The notes under the pieces: model-generated
What the model was told of the DNA's origin: nothing
The model's database searches: none
The model's input: the letters and a program-made list of their open reading frames with translations, nothing else
In this document: positions 17,610-26,472 of the stretch, in pieces
Numbering within the stretch: position 1 is the first letter of the stretch
Layout of the letters: every line of letters starts with the position of its first letter
NCBI RefSeq assembly: GCF_051488685.1
Contig: NZ_JBPSEH010000007.1
Location: 186,001 to 250,000, forward strand
From: Melioribacter sp051488685
Lineage (GTDB): Bacteria; Bacteroidota; Ignavibacteria; Ignavibacteriales; Melioribacteraceae
Length of the DNA stretch: 64,000 nt
Direction: 5' to 3'
Program-made: the position numbers and the translations under genes

Positions 17610-17646
17610 ATTTCTCGATTGATAAATATTATAAGGAGACTTCATC

Positions 17647-19743
17647 TTGAAAGAGTATAATCCAGATGCAATCCGAAACATAACACTAATTGGACACGGC
17701 GGAAGCGGTAAAACTTCCATCTCCGAATTACTCCTTTTTACATCCGGCGCTATTAATAGAATTGGTAAAATTGAAGAAGGTAATACTGTATCTGACTTTA
17801 ACCAGAATGAAATTGAAAAACAAATTTCTATCTATGCTACACCACTCCATATTGAGTGGAACAATAAAAAAATTAATTTGATCGATACTCCCGGATTTCC
17901 CGATTTTATCGGTCAGGTAATTTCTAGTCTTTATGTTTCCGACGTTGCCGTATCGGTAATTAAAAGTGCCGAAGGCATTGAAGTCGGTACCGAATTGACA
18001 TGGGAGTACGCAAGAAAATATAATATTCCATCAGCAATAATTGTTAACAAAGTTGATAATGAACACTCCAGGTTCTTTGAAACAATTGAAGTTGCAAAGA
18101 AAAGACTTTCGCCAGATGTAAGTGTGGTTGCTTTTCCAGCAAGCGAAGGTCTAAATTTCAATACTGTTGTCGATTTAATTAAAATGAAGCTTGTCATCTA
18201 CGGCGATGCAGGTTCGAAAAAGGTTACTCTGGAAGATATTCCTGGAAATCTAAAAGAACAGGCAGAAAAACTGAGAGAAGAATTAATCGAAAAAGTTGCA
18301 GAATCCGACGAAGATTTGATGAATAAGTTTTTTGAGGAAGGTACATTATCCGAAGAAGATCTTGTAGTTGGAATTAAAAAAGCAATTATAAATGGAACTC
18401 TGATTCCCGCCTTCCCTATGGCTGCTACAAAAGGGGTAGGCGCAAATACATTCCTCGATTTTGTTGAAAAGTATTTTCCGTCACCGGCCGATAGAAAACC
18501 ATTCCAGGCTAAAATGAAAGAGAGCGGTGCCCCGGTTGAAATTAAATGCGACCCGCAAGGCGAAACAGTATTGTTTATCTTTAAATCTCTTTCCGAACAA
18601 CACGTGGGCGAGCTTTCAATTTTCAAAGTTTATTCAGGTACTGTTACACAAGGTATGGATCTTGTTAATACGCATAAAGAGAAAACAGAAAGAATCGGGC
18701 AGCTCTTTATTTTGAACGGTCACAACAGAACTGAAGTAAGTAGCCTTAAAGCTGGTGATATCGGGGCTGTCGTTAAACTGAAAGACAGTCATACAGGTGA
18801 CACTCTTTGTTCGAAGAATTTCACGGTTGTTCTGCCGGAAATCGAATATCCGGAGCCGGTAATAAGAATGGCGGTTCAACCGAAAGCTAAAGGCGATGAA
18901 GATAAAATTTCTGCTGCTTTGCATACGGCACACGAAGAAGAACCGACTTTGATTTCGAAATACGACCCTGAAATTTCGCAGACAATTATTGCCGGACAGG
19001 GCGAGCTTCAATTAAATCTTGCTGTAAAATTGTTGAAAGATAGGTATGGTGTTGACGTCGACCTCGTAGAACCGAGAATTCCTTACCGTGAAACAATAAA
19101 AGGTGTTTGCAACGACGCTGAATATAAACACAAAAAGCAATCGGGTGGAAGGGGTCAGTATGGTCACGTACACCTTAAACTTGAACCTCTGCCACGAGGA
19201 GCGGGATTCGAATTTGTTGACGCTATCGTAGGTGGTGTGGTCCCGGGTAGATTTGTGCCAGCGGTCGAAAAAGGCTTGAAAGAAATTATGTCGAAAGGAA
19301 TTCTGACAGGAAGCCAGGTGGTTGATGTTAAAGTTACTTTGTTCGACGGCACATATCACACTGTAGACTCCGACGAAGTTTCGTTTAAGATTGCAGCTTC
19401 TCAGGCCTTCAAAAAAGGATTTATGGAAGCCAAACCCGTTATTCTCGAACCAATTTATGATGTGGAAGTTAAAATTCCCGAAGAATATATGGGCGACGTT
19501 ATGGGCGATATCTCGAGCCGACGAGGTAAAATACTTGGAATGGAATCAGAATCTCCATTCCAGATTATAAAAGCAAAAGTTCCACTTGCTGAACTGCATA
19601 AATATTCAACCCAATTGCGCAGTCTTACTTCCGGCAGGGGTATGTTCAAGATGAGCTTCTCTCACTACGAAGAAGTGCCAAAAGAAGTGGAAGCTAAGAT
19701 TATAGAAGAATATCAAAAACATAAAGAAGAAGCGGCTGAATAA
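17647..19743 (+). CDS. Elongation factor G-like GTPase (EF-G2 type)
   Basis: The 698-residue protein has the five-domain EF-G plan. The P-loop is GHGGSGKTS (16-24), DTPG is at 80-83 and NKVD at 134-137. The switch I region reads EIEKQISIYATPL, lacking the RGITI motif of housekeeping EF-G, which places it in the EF-G-like group (FusA2 and relatives). Those proteins may have a specialised or ribosome-recycling role; the exact function is not fixed. The start is TTG with AAGGAG upstream. It follows the YtxH-DUF948 pair and ends at a strong terminator. The main fusA is presumably elsewhere. Confidence 0.85.
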   Translation: MKEYNPDAIRNITLIGHGGSGKTSISELLLFTSGAINRIGKIEEGNTVSDFNQNEIEKQISIYATPLHIEWNNKKINLIDTPGFPDFIGQVISSLYVSDVAVSVIKSAEGIEVGTELTWEYARKYNIPSAIIVNKVDNEHSRFFETIEVAKKRLSPDVSVVAFPASEGLNFNTVVDLIKMKLVIYGDAGSKKVTLEDIPGNLKEQAEKLREELIEKVAESDEDLMNKFFEEGTLSEEDLVVGIKKAIINGTLIPAFPMAATKGVGANTFLDFVEKYFPSPADRKPFQAKMKESGAPVEIKCDPQGETVLFIFKSLSEQHVGELSIFKVYSGTVTQGMDLVNTHKEKTERIGQLFILNGHNRTEVSSLKAGDIGAVVKLKDSHTGDTLCSKNFTVVLPEIEYPEPVIRMAVQPKAKGDEDKISAALHTAHEEEPTLISKYDPEISQTIIAGQGELQLNLAVKLLKDRYGVDVDLVEPRIPYRETIKGVCNDAEYKHKKQSGGRGQYGHVHLKLEPLPRGAGFEFVDAIVGGVVPGRFVPAVEKGLKEIMSKGILTGSQVVDVKVTLFDGTYHTVDSDEVSFKIAASQAFKKGFMEAKPVILEPIYDVEVKIPEEYMGDVMGDISSRRGKILGMESESPFQIIKAKVPLAELHKYSTQLRSLTSGRGMFKMSFSHYEEVPKEVEAKIIEEYQKHKEEAAE

Positions 19744-19769
19744 TAAATCAAAGGTGTTCTCAATTTCAC

Positions 19770-19817
19770 GACCCGTCAATTCGACTTTACCGATTGACGG
19801 GTCAATTATTTTTTCCC
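19770..19817 (+). terminator. Rho-independent terminator after the EF-G-like gene
   Basis: GACCCGTCAAT (19770-19780) pairs perfectly with ATTGACGGGTC (19793-19803) across a 12-base loop and is followed by AATTATTTTTTCCC. It closes the EF-G-like transcript ahead of the next operon. Confidence 0.88.
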
Positions 19818-19842
19818 TCTATATTAAATTTATAGGAGATTT

Positions 19843-20355
19843 ATGGATCGTCTGTGGTCGCCATGGCGTTCGCAATATATCGAGTCGTTCAAGGATAAAA
19901 AGAAAGATAATCGATGCATTTTTTGCGAGGCCGTAAATCAAAAAATCGAAGATGAAAAATCCCTGAAAGTTTTTAGCACTGACTTATGCTATGTAATGCT
20001 GAATCTGTATCCGTATAATAGTGGACACATAATGGTAATTCCGAACCGACATCTATCGTCTTTCGACGATTTAACCGACGACGAGATGAAAACCATTATG
20101 CAGGTAACTAAATTAAGTATGAAAGCTCTCGATTTAGCAATGAAACCGCATGGTTTTAATTTTGGCGCAAATCTTGGTAAAGCTGCTGGTGCAGGTATCG
20201 ATGAGCATATCCACTTTCACATTGTACCAAGATGGAATGGCGATACAAATTTTATCCCTGTACTCGGTGAAGTAAAAGTAATTTCGCAGGATTTACTCCA
20301 TACAAAGTCGAATTTAATTGAAGCATATTCTAAACTTAAAACTAATTCGAAATAA
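19843..20355 (+). CDS. HIT family hydrolase/transferase (AP4A phosphorylase-like)
   Basis: The 170-residue protein has the histidine triad H122-I-H124-F-H126 in DEHIHFHIVPRW, and a CIFC pair at 25-28 that probably binds zinc with downstream histidines. The N-terminal MDRLWSPWRSQYI is typical of bacterial HIT proteins related to mycobacterial AP4A phosphorylase. Expected substrates are dinucleoside polyphosphates or nucleoside phosphoramidates. Its Shine-Dalgarno is AGGAG. It is the first gene of an eight-gene operon. Confidence 0.88.
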   Translation: MDRLWSPWRSQYIESFKDKKKDNRCIFCEAVNQKIEDEKSLKVFSTDLCYVMLNLYPYNSGHIMVIPNRHLSSFDDLTDDEMKTIMQVTKLSMKALDLAMKPHGFNFGANLGKAAGAGIDEHIHFHIVPRWNGDTNFIPVLGEVKVISQDLLHTKSNLIEAYSKLKTNSK

Positions 20356-20364
20356 GAAATCAAA

Positions 20365-21519
20365 ATGAAAAAAAATATTTTAATTGCACCCAATTCATTC
20401 AAAGAATGCGCTAACTCCGTCGAAATTGCTTCGTTATTTCAAACAGCATTTGATAGACTTATTCCTGATGACCTGAAAAAAGTTATTGAGTTTCATTATA
20501 AACCAATAAGCGATGGTGGCGACGGCTTTTTGGAAGTTGCACAAAATTATTTTAGCCTGGAATTGCTTCACTTCGAAATTACACTCCCTCATTCTGACGA
20601 AAAATTTTTGTGCCCCGTCGGATATTCTCTTCTCGATAAAAAAGTTTATATCGAATCTGCTCAGGTTCTCGGACTTAATTTAGTGCCTGCCGATAAAAGG
20701 AATCCTCTTTTACTTACGTCGAAAGGGATGGGCGAGTTAATTGAACAATTGATCGAAAGCAAGAATGATGGTTTCCTTGATGTAGACGAATTGATAATTG
20801 GTATTGGTGGAACTGCCACGAACGATATGGGGATTGGCATGATGAATTGCCTGGGACTTGAACTCTACGATATAAATAACAATAAGCTCGAAGCAATACC
20901 AGCCAATTTTCTTAAAGTGGAAAGAATTGAGTACAATAAACAAGAATTCCCATTTAAAATTACAATCGTTCACGACGTTAACAATCCGCTTCTGGGCAAA
21001 GAAGGTGCAACGATGGTATATGCTCGTCAAAAGGGAGCTGCCGAGAGGGACTTAAATGTCTTAGAAAAAGGTTTTGAAAAAATACTTGAACTACTCAATT
21101 GCGAGGAACAGACGAAAGAAAAACTCAATGGCGCTGGTGGAGGTCTGGTTGCAGCTTTTCAATTGTTCTTCGACACTAAATTAAAATCTGCTGAAAATTT
21201 TATTTTTGAAGACCTCAATATAGAAGACAAACATTATGATTTAGTTTTAACAGGCGAGGGGAAATTCGATTTCCAGAGTAAATACTCAAAAGGTGCGTAT
21301 TTAATAATGAATAAATTCAGCGGTGCTGGAATTCCGGTCTACATCGTGTGCGGCGAAGCTGAAGGAGATTTACCAGAAGAAGAAAATATTCATATAATTG
21401 AACTGGCGGAATATTTCGAAACTCTTGAAGAGTCGATTGAACAAATTGAGAAGGGGATTTTGATAGCGGCTAAAATTGTATCGAAAGAAATTATGCACCA
21501 ATTTTCAATTAAAAATTAA
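20365..21519 (+). CDS. Glycerate kinase (GarK/GlxK family)
   Basis: It phosphorylates glycerate, probably to 2-phosphoglycerate, feeding glyoxylate, serine or glycerate carbon into lower glycolysis. The 384-residue length fits PF02595. The opening ILIAPNSFKECANSVEIA, the PISDGGDGFLEVA block near residues 47-59, IGIGGTATNDMGIGM near 146-160 and LTGEGKFDFQSKYSKG near 293-308 are the family motifs. It sits 9 bases after the HIT gene and 11 bases before thyX. Confidence 0.9.
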   Translation: MKKNILIAPNSFKECANSVEIASLFQTAFDRLIPDDLKKVIEFHYKPISDGGDGFLEVAQNYFSLELLHFEITLPHSDEKFLCPVGYSLLDKKVYIESAQVLGLNLVPADKRNPLLLTSKGMGELIEQLIESKNDGFLDVDELIIGIGGTATNDMGIGMMNCLGLELYDINNNKLEAIPANFLKVERIEYNKQEFPFKITIVHDVNNPLLGKEGATMVYARQKGAAERDLNVLEKGFEKILELLNCEEQTKEKLNGAGGGLVAAFQLFFDTKLKSAENFIFEDLNIEDKHYDLVLTGEGKFDFQSKYSKGAYLIMNKFSGAGIPVYIVCGEAEGDLPEEENIHIIELAEYFETLEESIEQIEKGILIAAKIVSKEIMHQFSIKN

Positions 21520-21530
21520 TACCGGAATTT

Positions 21531-22457
21531 ATGATGGAAAATAAAGATGAAATTTTAGAGCGAGTTTCTGTTAAAGAACTGGATTTGATATTAGGAAAGA
21601 AATTCCCGGTTTTAGACGATGGCTTTATTCGAGTGGTTGATTATATGGGTTCGGACGAATCGATTGTACAGGCTGCTCGTGTTTCATATGGAAAGGGTAC
21701 CAAGAAAGTGAATGAAGATCGGGGTCTAATTCGATATCTTTTAAGAAATCACCACACCACTCCCTTTGAAATGTGTGAAATTAAATTTCACGTGCGCGTT
21801 CCGATGGATACATGGCGCCAGTGGATACGACATCGAACTGCGAACGTTAACGAATATTCCACTCGGTATTCAATTGCTATCGATGCTTCTCAAAGAACTG
21901 ACCCAGATAAATGGAGATATCAGGCAAAAGATAATAAACAGGGAAGCGATGGCTTTCTGAGCCCTGAAATTGGTAAAACTCTCTCGGAAAAAGAAATCCA
22001 ATTTCAGAATTATGCACGTGAAATTTATAAAGAAAGATTAGAAGCAGGAGTGGCAAGAGAACAGGCCCGTAAAGATTTGCCTCTTTCTACATACACCGAA
22101 GCATACTGGAAAATTGACCTTCACAACCTTTTACGCTTCATATCTTTAAGAATGGATTCGCACGCACAATACGAGATCCGTCAATATGCCGAGGTTATCG
22201 GGAAGGAAATTGTAGCCCGATGGTGCCCAATAACGTGGGAAGCGTTTATGGATTATATCTATAACAGTATTAATTTTTCAGCACTTGAATTAAACATTCT
22301 GAAAGCCATCAATTCAGGCGATAAGGATGAAGTCTTACGCCTGGCCGAAGAATACGGCTGGCTTAAAAAAATCGAGAACCGTCTTGCAAGGAATAGAGAA
22401 AGAATCGAATTCGAAGAAAAACTGAATTTGCTTGGTATCCAAATACCGTGGGCATGA
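21531..22457 (+). CDS. thyX: FAD-dependent thymidylate synthase ThyX
   Basis: ThyX methylates dUMP to dTMP using methylenetetrahydrofolate and FAD, releasing tetrahydrofolate. The ThyX motif RHRX7S is present as R100-H101-R102 with S110 (RHRTANVNEYS). The 308-residue length is at the long end of the family, with extra residues at both termini. The frame opens with two ATGs; the second (21534) is an alternative start. A dihydrofolate reductase gene follows after 12 bases, which is notable because ThyX does not produce dihydrofolate. Confidence 0.94.
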   Translation: MMENKDEILERVSVKELDLILGKKFPVLDDGFIRVVDYMGSDESIVQAARVSYGKGTKKVNEDRGLIRYLLRNHHTTPFEMCEIKFHVRVPMDTWRQWIRHRTANVNEYSTRYSIAIDASQRTDPDKWRYQAKDNKQGSDGFLSPEIGKTLSEKEIQFQNYAREIYKERLEAGVAREQARKDLPLSTYTEAYWKIDLHNLLRFISLRMDSHAQYEIRQYAEVIGKEIVARWCPITWEAFMDYIYNSINFSALELNILKAINSGDKDEVLRLAEEYGWLKKIENRLARNRERIEFEEKLNLLGIQIPWA

Positions 22458-22469
22458 ATTTTATTTTTC

Positions 22470-22940
22470 ATGAAAATTATTATTATAACTGCAAAATCGA
22501 GAAATAATATAATTGGCAATAAAGGTAAATTACCCTGGCATTCTTCAGAGGAGTTAAACCACTTTAAAAACATTACTTATGGACATCCCGTTGTAATGGG
22601 ACGCAAAACGTGGGAATCGCTTACAAAGCCACTCGAGAACAGACTCAATATTGTGTTAACTCGTAATAAGGAATATAAAATTAATATAGTTAATACGGTT
22701 GTGTTAAATAATGTAGATGAAGTTTTGGAGTACTGCAATAGTTACGAGAAAATTTATATTATAGGCGGCAGGCAAGTTTATGAAGCATTTATCGATATTG
22801 CTTGCGAAATGTACATATCGGAGATGAAATTTGATGTTGAAGGGGATACTCAATTCCCACCTTTTCATCCGGAAGAATGGACGACGACAAAAAAAGAGTT
22901 TAACGATTTCCTACTTTATCATTATATTAGAATTAATTAA
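22470..22940 (+). CDS. folA: Dihydrofolate reductase
   Basis: It reduces dihydrofolate to tetrahydrofolate with NADPH. The 156-residue length is normal. Conserved blocks are NNIIGNKGKLPWHSSEELNHF (about 12-32, with the usual acidic residue at E27 in SEEL), PVVMGRKTWESL (about 42-53), NIVLTRN and IYIIGGRQVYEAF (about 95-107). It lies between thyX and mutL with 12-base gaps. With ThyX, this enzyme would serve dihydrofolate made by the folate biosynthesis pathway rather than by dTMP synthesis. Confidence 0.93.
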   Translation: MKIIIITAKSRNNIIGNKGKLPWHSSEELNHFKNITYGHPVVMGRKTWESLTKPLENRLNIVLTRNKEYKINIVNTVVLNNVDEVLEYCNSYEKIYIIGGRQVYEAFIDIACEMYISEMKFDVEGDTQFPPFHPEEWTTTKKEFNDFLLYHYIRIN

Positions 22941-22952
22941 AGTGAAGATCGA

Positions 22953-24797
22953 ATGGGAAATAAATCTAAAAAAATAAAGATATTGCCGGAAAATATTGCC
23001 AATAAAATTGCTGCCGGCGAAGTTGTAAACAGACCCGAATCTGTTGTTAAAGAACTGCTCGAAAATTCGATAGATGCAGGTGCCAATGAAATTGAGGTAA
23101 TTATTAAAAATGCGGGAAAATCACTCATTCAGGTTATCGACAACGGCGATGGGATGAGTCAAGAAGATGCTGAGCTTTGTGCACAGCGTCATGCTACCAG
23201 CAAAATTAGTACTATCGACGACCTCGAAAAAATTACAACTTATGGTTTCCGTGGCGAAGCCCTTGCTTCAATTGCTGCTGTTAGCCAGCTCGAAATAAAA
23301 ACCAGACGTGAAGAAGACCAGCTTGCAACTTATATAAGATTTACAGATTCCAGCGAAATGCTGGTCGAAAAAATTGCATTTCAAAAAGGTACGTCGGTTA
23401 CAGTTAAAAATCTTTTTTACAATGTACCTGCCCGAAGAAATTTTTTAAAATCGAATGCTACTGAATTGAAACATATCATAGAGGCCTTTAAACGCATTTC
23501 GTTAAGTCATCCAGAAATTTCATTCAAGTTTTATAACGATGATGACCTGTTGTTTGATTTTCCAAAAGGGAATTTGATAGACAGAATGAGAGCTGTTTTT
23601 GCAGACAATATCGACGAGGCACTGCTCGAAGTCGAAGAAATTACAGATTATATCGGTCTTACTGGCTATGTTACAAAACCGAATTATCTCAGAAAGAGCA
23701 AAGGCGAACAATACTTTTTCTTGAATAAGCGTTACGTGATTAATAAGACAATTAATCATGCAGTCTTTTCGGCATTCGAAAATATACTCGAAAAAGGAGA
23801 CTATCCTTTCTTTGTACTTTTTATGGAAATCGATCCGAAAAAAGTTGATGTGAATGTTCACCCTTCCAAACTCGAAGTGAAATTTGACGACGAAAAAGAA
23901 ATTTATGCGTTCGTTCATGCGGTTATTAGAAAAACAATCGGTAGTTATGACCTTGTGCCTCAGGTTACTTTAGATAACACCGGGACTTTAGAACAAAGGT
24001 TAAGACCTCAGAATTTTAGAAATATTGCAAGATACGATTTTACTGATCGACCGGCAGTTGAGAGGGAATCAAAAAAATATAGCGAAGAAGACTTAAAGCG
24101 GCTCTTTCATATGGACGACGAGATTAATGCTGCCGCTGCCCCCGAATCGATACCTCATCCGTTTGAAAATAGACCCCAGCAAAAGGAGATAACCCACAGA
24201 TTCGAATCAACTCAGGAAAGGGAAAGCGAAACCCCCTTTATAGTATTGCTTCACAACAAATATATTCTTTCTCAGATTAAAAGCGGACTTATGATTATCG
24301 ATGCGCATGTGGCGCACGAAAGGATCCTTTACGAACAGGCATTAAATTCATTTAACGCAAATATCCCATTTTCACAACATCTCCTTTTTCCACAGGTAGT
24401 TGATATGGATCCGGCGGATTATGAACTAACTAAAGAACTTGAACCTTATCTATCAAATCTTGGATTTACACTCAAATTCAAGCCAAAATATCGTGTAGAA
24501 ATAATCGGCATCCCTTCGGATCTTAAAGCTGAACACGAAGTCGATACACTCCTCGAAATTCTTCACGAATACAGAAAAAATCAGCAGGAGAAAATACTCG
24601 ACGTTAAAGACAATCTTGCAAAATCATATTCCTGTAAGGCAGCTATAAAGGCAGGCGATAAACTCGATGAAAAAGAGATGCGCATCTTGGTCGATAAACT
24701 TTTTGCAACTTCAATGCCGTATGTCTGTCCACACGGCAGACCGATAATAATTAAAATACCGATCGAAGAATTCGATAAACGTTTCGGCAGAACCTAA
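22953..24797 (+). CDS. mutL: DNA mismatch repair protein MutL
   Basis: MutL couples mismatch recognition by MutS to strand removal. The N-terminal GHKL ATPase is clear: IAAGEVVNRPESVVKELLEN with the catalytic E36/N38 region, DNGDGM near 61-66, and GFRGEALASI near 95. The C-terminal part has D450-A-H-V-A-H-E456-R-I-L-Y-E461, which keeps the acidic and histidine positions of the endonuclease motif DQHAX2EX4E, with Q and A replaced. It also has SCKAAIKAG and CPHGRP from C592. It is therefore probably a nicking MutL. It lies within the eight-gene operon. Confidence 0.95.
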   Translation: MGNKSKKIKILPENIANKIAAGEVVNRPESVVKELLENSIDAGANEIEVIIKNAGKSLIQVIDNGDGMSQEDAELCAQRHATSKISTIDDLEKITTYGFRGEALASIAAVSQLEIKTRREEDQLATYIRFTDSSEMLVEKIAFQKGTSVTVKNLFYNVPARRNFLKSNATELKHIIEAFKRISLSHPEISFKFYNDDDLLFDFPKGNLIDRMRAVFADNIDEALLEVEEITDYIGLTGYVTKPNYLRKSKGEQYFFLNKRYVINKTINHAVFSAFENILEKGDYPFFVLFMEIDPKKVDVNVHPSKLEVKFDDEKEIYAFVHAVIRKTIGSYDLVPQVTLDNTGTLEQRLRPQNFRNIARYDFTDRPAVERESKKYSEEDLKRLFHMDDEINAAAAPESIPHPFENRPQQKEITHRFESTQERESETPFIVLLHNKYILSQIKSGLMIIDAHVAHERILYEQALNSFNANIPFSQHLLFPQVVDMDPADYELTKELEPYLSNLGFTLKFKPKYRVEIIGIPSDLKAEHEVDTLLEILHEYRKNQQEKILDVKDNLAKSYSCKAAIKAGDKLDEKEMRILVDKLFATSMPYVCPHGRPIIIKIPIEEFDKRFGRT

Positions 24798-24817
24798 CAA
24801 AAAAAGAAAGGATTTCG

Positions 24818-26470
24818 ATGGAATCCGAATACAAAAAAGCAAAAGAAAGATATCTTGACCGGTTATCCGAATCGGTGACCGTGCCTCGAAGATATTCAAC
24901 CGTATCCGACCTTCCCATAAAGGAATGTTACTTTCCCGACGATATCGAAGGGAAAGATTATTTGTCGGATATCGGTTTTCCGGGTGAGTATCCCTTTACT
25001 CGCGGAATTCATACTACAGGATACAGGGGTAAAATCTGGACAATGCGCCAGTTTGCTGGTTTCGGTACGCCCGAAGATACAAATCAACGTTTTAAGTATC
25101 TCCTCGATAAAGGTCAAACGGGCTTGTCAGTTGCATTCGATCTCCCCACTTTGATGGGGTGGGATGCAGATGCTGAAATGAGCAGGGGAGAAGTCGGAAT
25201 TTGTGGCGTCTCTGTATCATCTCTCCTCGATATGGAAATCCTATTCAAAGATATTCCACTCGACAAAGTTTCGACTTCGATGACTATTAACTCGCCCGCT
25301 GCAATGATATTTGCATTTTATCTTGCAGTTGCAAAAAAGCAGGGATTGAGATTCGACTCGCTCAGCGGCACGCTTCAAAACGATATATTGAAAGAATTCA
25401 TTGCTCAAAAGGAATTTATCTTTCCGCCGCGGCCATCGATGCGAATAATTGTCGATATGATCGAATATTGTAGCAAAGAAACACCGAAATGGAATCCGAT
25501 TTCAATAAGCGGATATCATATACGAGAAGCCGGCTCAACCGCTGTTCAGGAATTGGCTTTCACTTTAGCAGATGGCTTTGCTTATATCGAAGCTTGCCTT
25601 GAACGGGGTATGGATATCGATTCGTTCGCTCCAAGACTTTCGTTTTTCTTTAATTCTCACCTCGACTTTTTTGAAGAGATTGCCAAATTTAGAGCTGCTC
25701 GTAGAATTTATGCACGACGTATGAAAGAAGTCTATAAAGCCAAAAATCCACGCTCTTGGTGGTTGCGATTCCATTCTCAAACTGCTGGCTGTACATTAAC
25801 GGCACAACAGCCAGAAAATAATATCGTCCGAACAGCATATCAGGCGCTTGCTGCAGTACTCGGAGGCACGCAGTCACTCCATACAAATTCGATGGATGAG
25901 ACTTTAGCACTCCCATCTGAAAAAGCTGTGAAAATTGCCCTGAGAACTCAGCAAATGCTCGCCTACGAAACCGGGGTAATTAATACAGTTGATCCATTGG
26001 GTGGCAGTTATTTCATCGAAAAACTTACAGATGAAATGGAAGCCGGCGCCGAAAAAATTTTTCAAGAAATTGACGCACTCGGTGGAGTTATTCCAGCCAT
26101 CGAAGCTGGGTATTTCCAGAAAGAAATTGCCAATTCCGCTTATCGGTATCAGCTTCAACTCGAGAGTAAAGAAAAAATAATTGTAGGCGTAAATGAATTT
26201 GTCGATCCCGATGAGAGTATCGATATTCCGATACTCAAAATTCCACCTGAAGTAGAAATTGAGCAAAGGAAACGACTGGCAGAATTGAGAAACAGCAGAA
26301 ATCAAAACGATGTCAATAAAGCGCTCGAAAATATTGGTAACGCAGCTAAAGACGGGAGGAACCTTATGCCACCGTTAATCGAAGCAGCCGAAAAATATGT
26401 TACACTCGGCGAAATGGTCGCTGAACTTAAAAAATATTTCGGTACTTATACTGACGTACCTGTATTTTAA
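24818..26470 (+). CDS. B12-dependent acyl-CoA mutase large subunit, isobutyryl-CoA mutase-like residues
   Basis: The 550-residue protein is the TIM-barrel subunit of the methylmalonyl-CoA mutase family, without the C-terminal cobalamin-binding domain, so a separate small subunit is needed. None is in the window. Two specificity residues can be read. F79 in TMRQFAGFG and Q197 in KEFIAQKEF, 118 residues apart, correspond to Phe80 and Gln198 of isobutyryl-CoA mutase (IcmA). Methylmalonyl-CoA mutase has Tyr89 and Arg207 there. The likely reaction is isobutyryl-CoA to n-butyryl-CoA, or another branched acyl-CoA. The assignment rests on alignment from memory. Confidence 0.78.
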   Translation: MESEYKKAKERYLDRLSESVTVPRRYSTVSDLPIKECYFPDDIEGKDYLSDIGFPGEYPFTRGIHTTGYRGKIWTMRQFAGFGTPEDTNQRFKYLLDKGQTGLSVAFDLPTLMGWDADAEMSRGEVGICGVSVSSLLDMEILFKDIPLDKVSTSMTINSPAAMIFAFYLAVAKKQGLRFDSLSGTLQNDILKEFIAQKEFIFPPRPSMRIIVDMIEYCSKETPKWNPISISGYHIREAGSTAVQELAFTLADGFAYIEACLERGMDIDSFAPRLSFFFNSHLDFFEEIAKFRAARRIYARRMKEVYKAKNPRSWWLRFHSQTAGCTLTAQQPENNIVRTAYQALAAVLGGTQSLHTNSMDETLALPSEKAVKIALRTQQMLAYETGVINTVDPLGGSYFIEKLTDEMEAGAEKIFQEIDALGGVIPAIEAGYFQKEIANSAYRYQLQLESKEKIIVGVNEFVDPDESIDIPILKIPPEVEIEQRKRLAELRNSRNQNDVNKALENIGNAAKDGRNLMPPLIEAAEKYVTLGEMVAELKKYFGTYTDVPVF

Positions 26471-26472
26471 CT

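Noticed and set aside
24818..26470. Plain methylmalonyl-CoA mutase label
   Set aside because: The two residues that set specificity are Phe and Gln, not Tyr and Arg.
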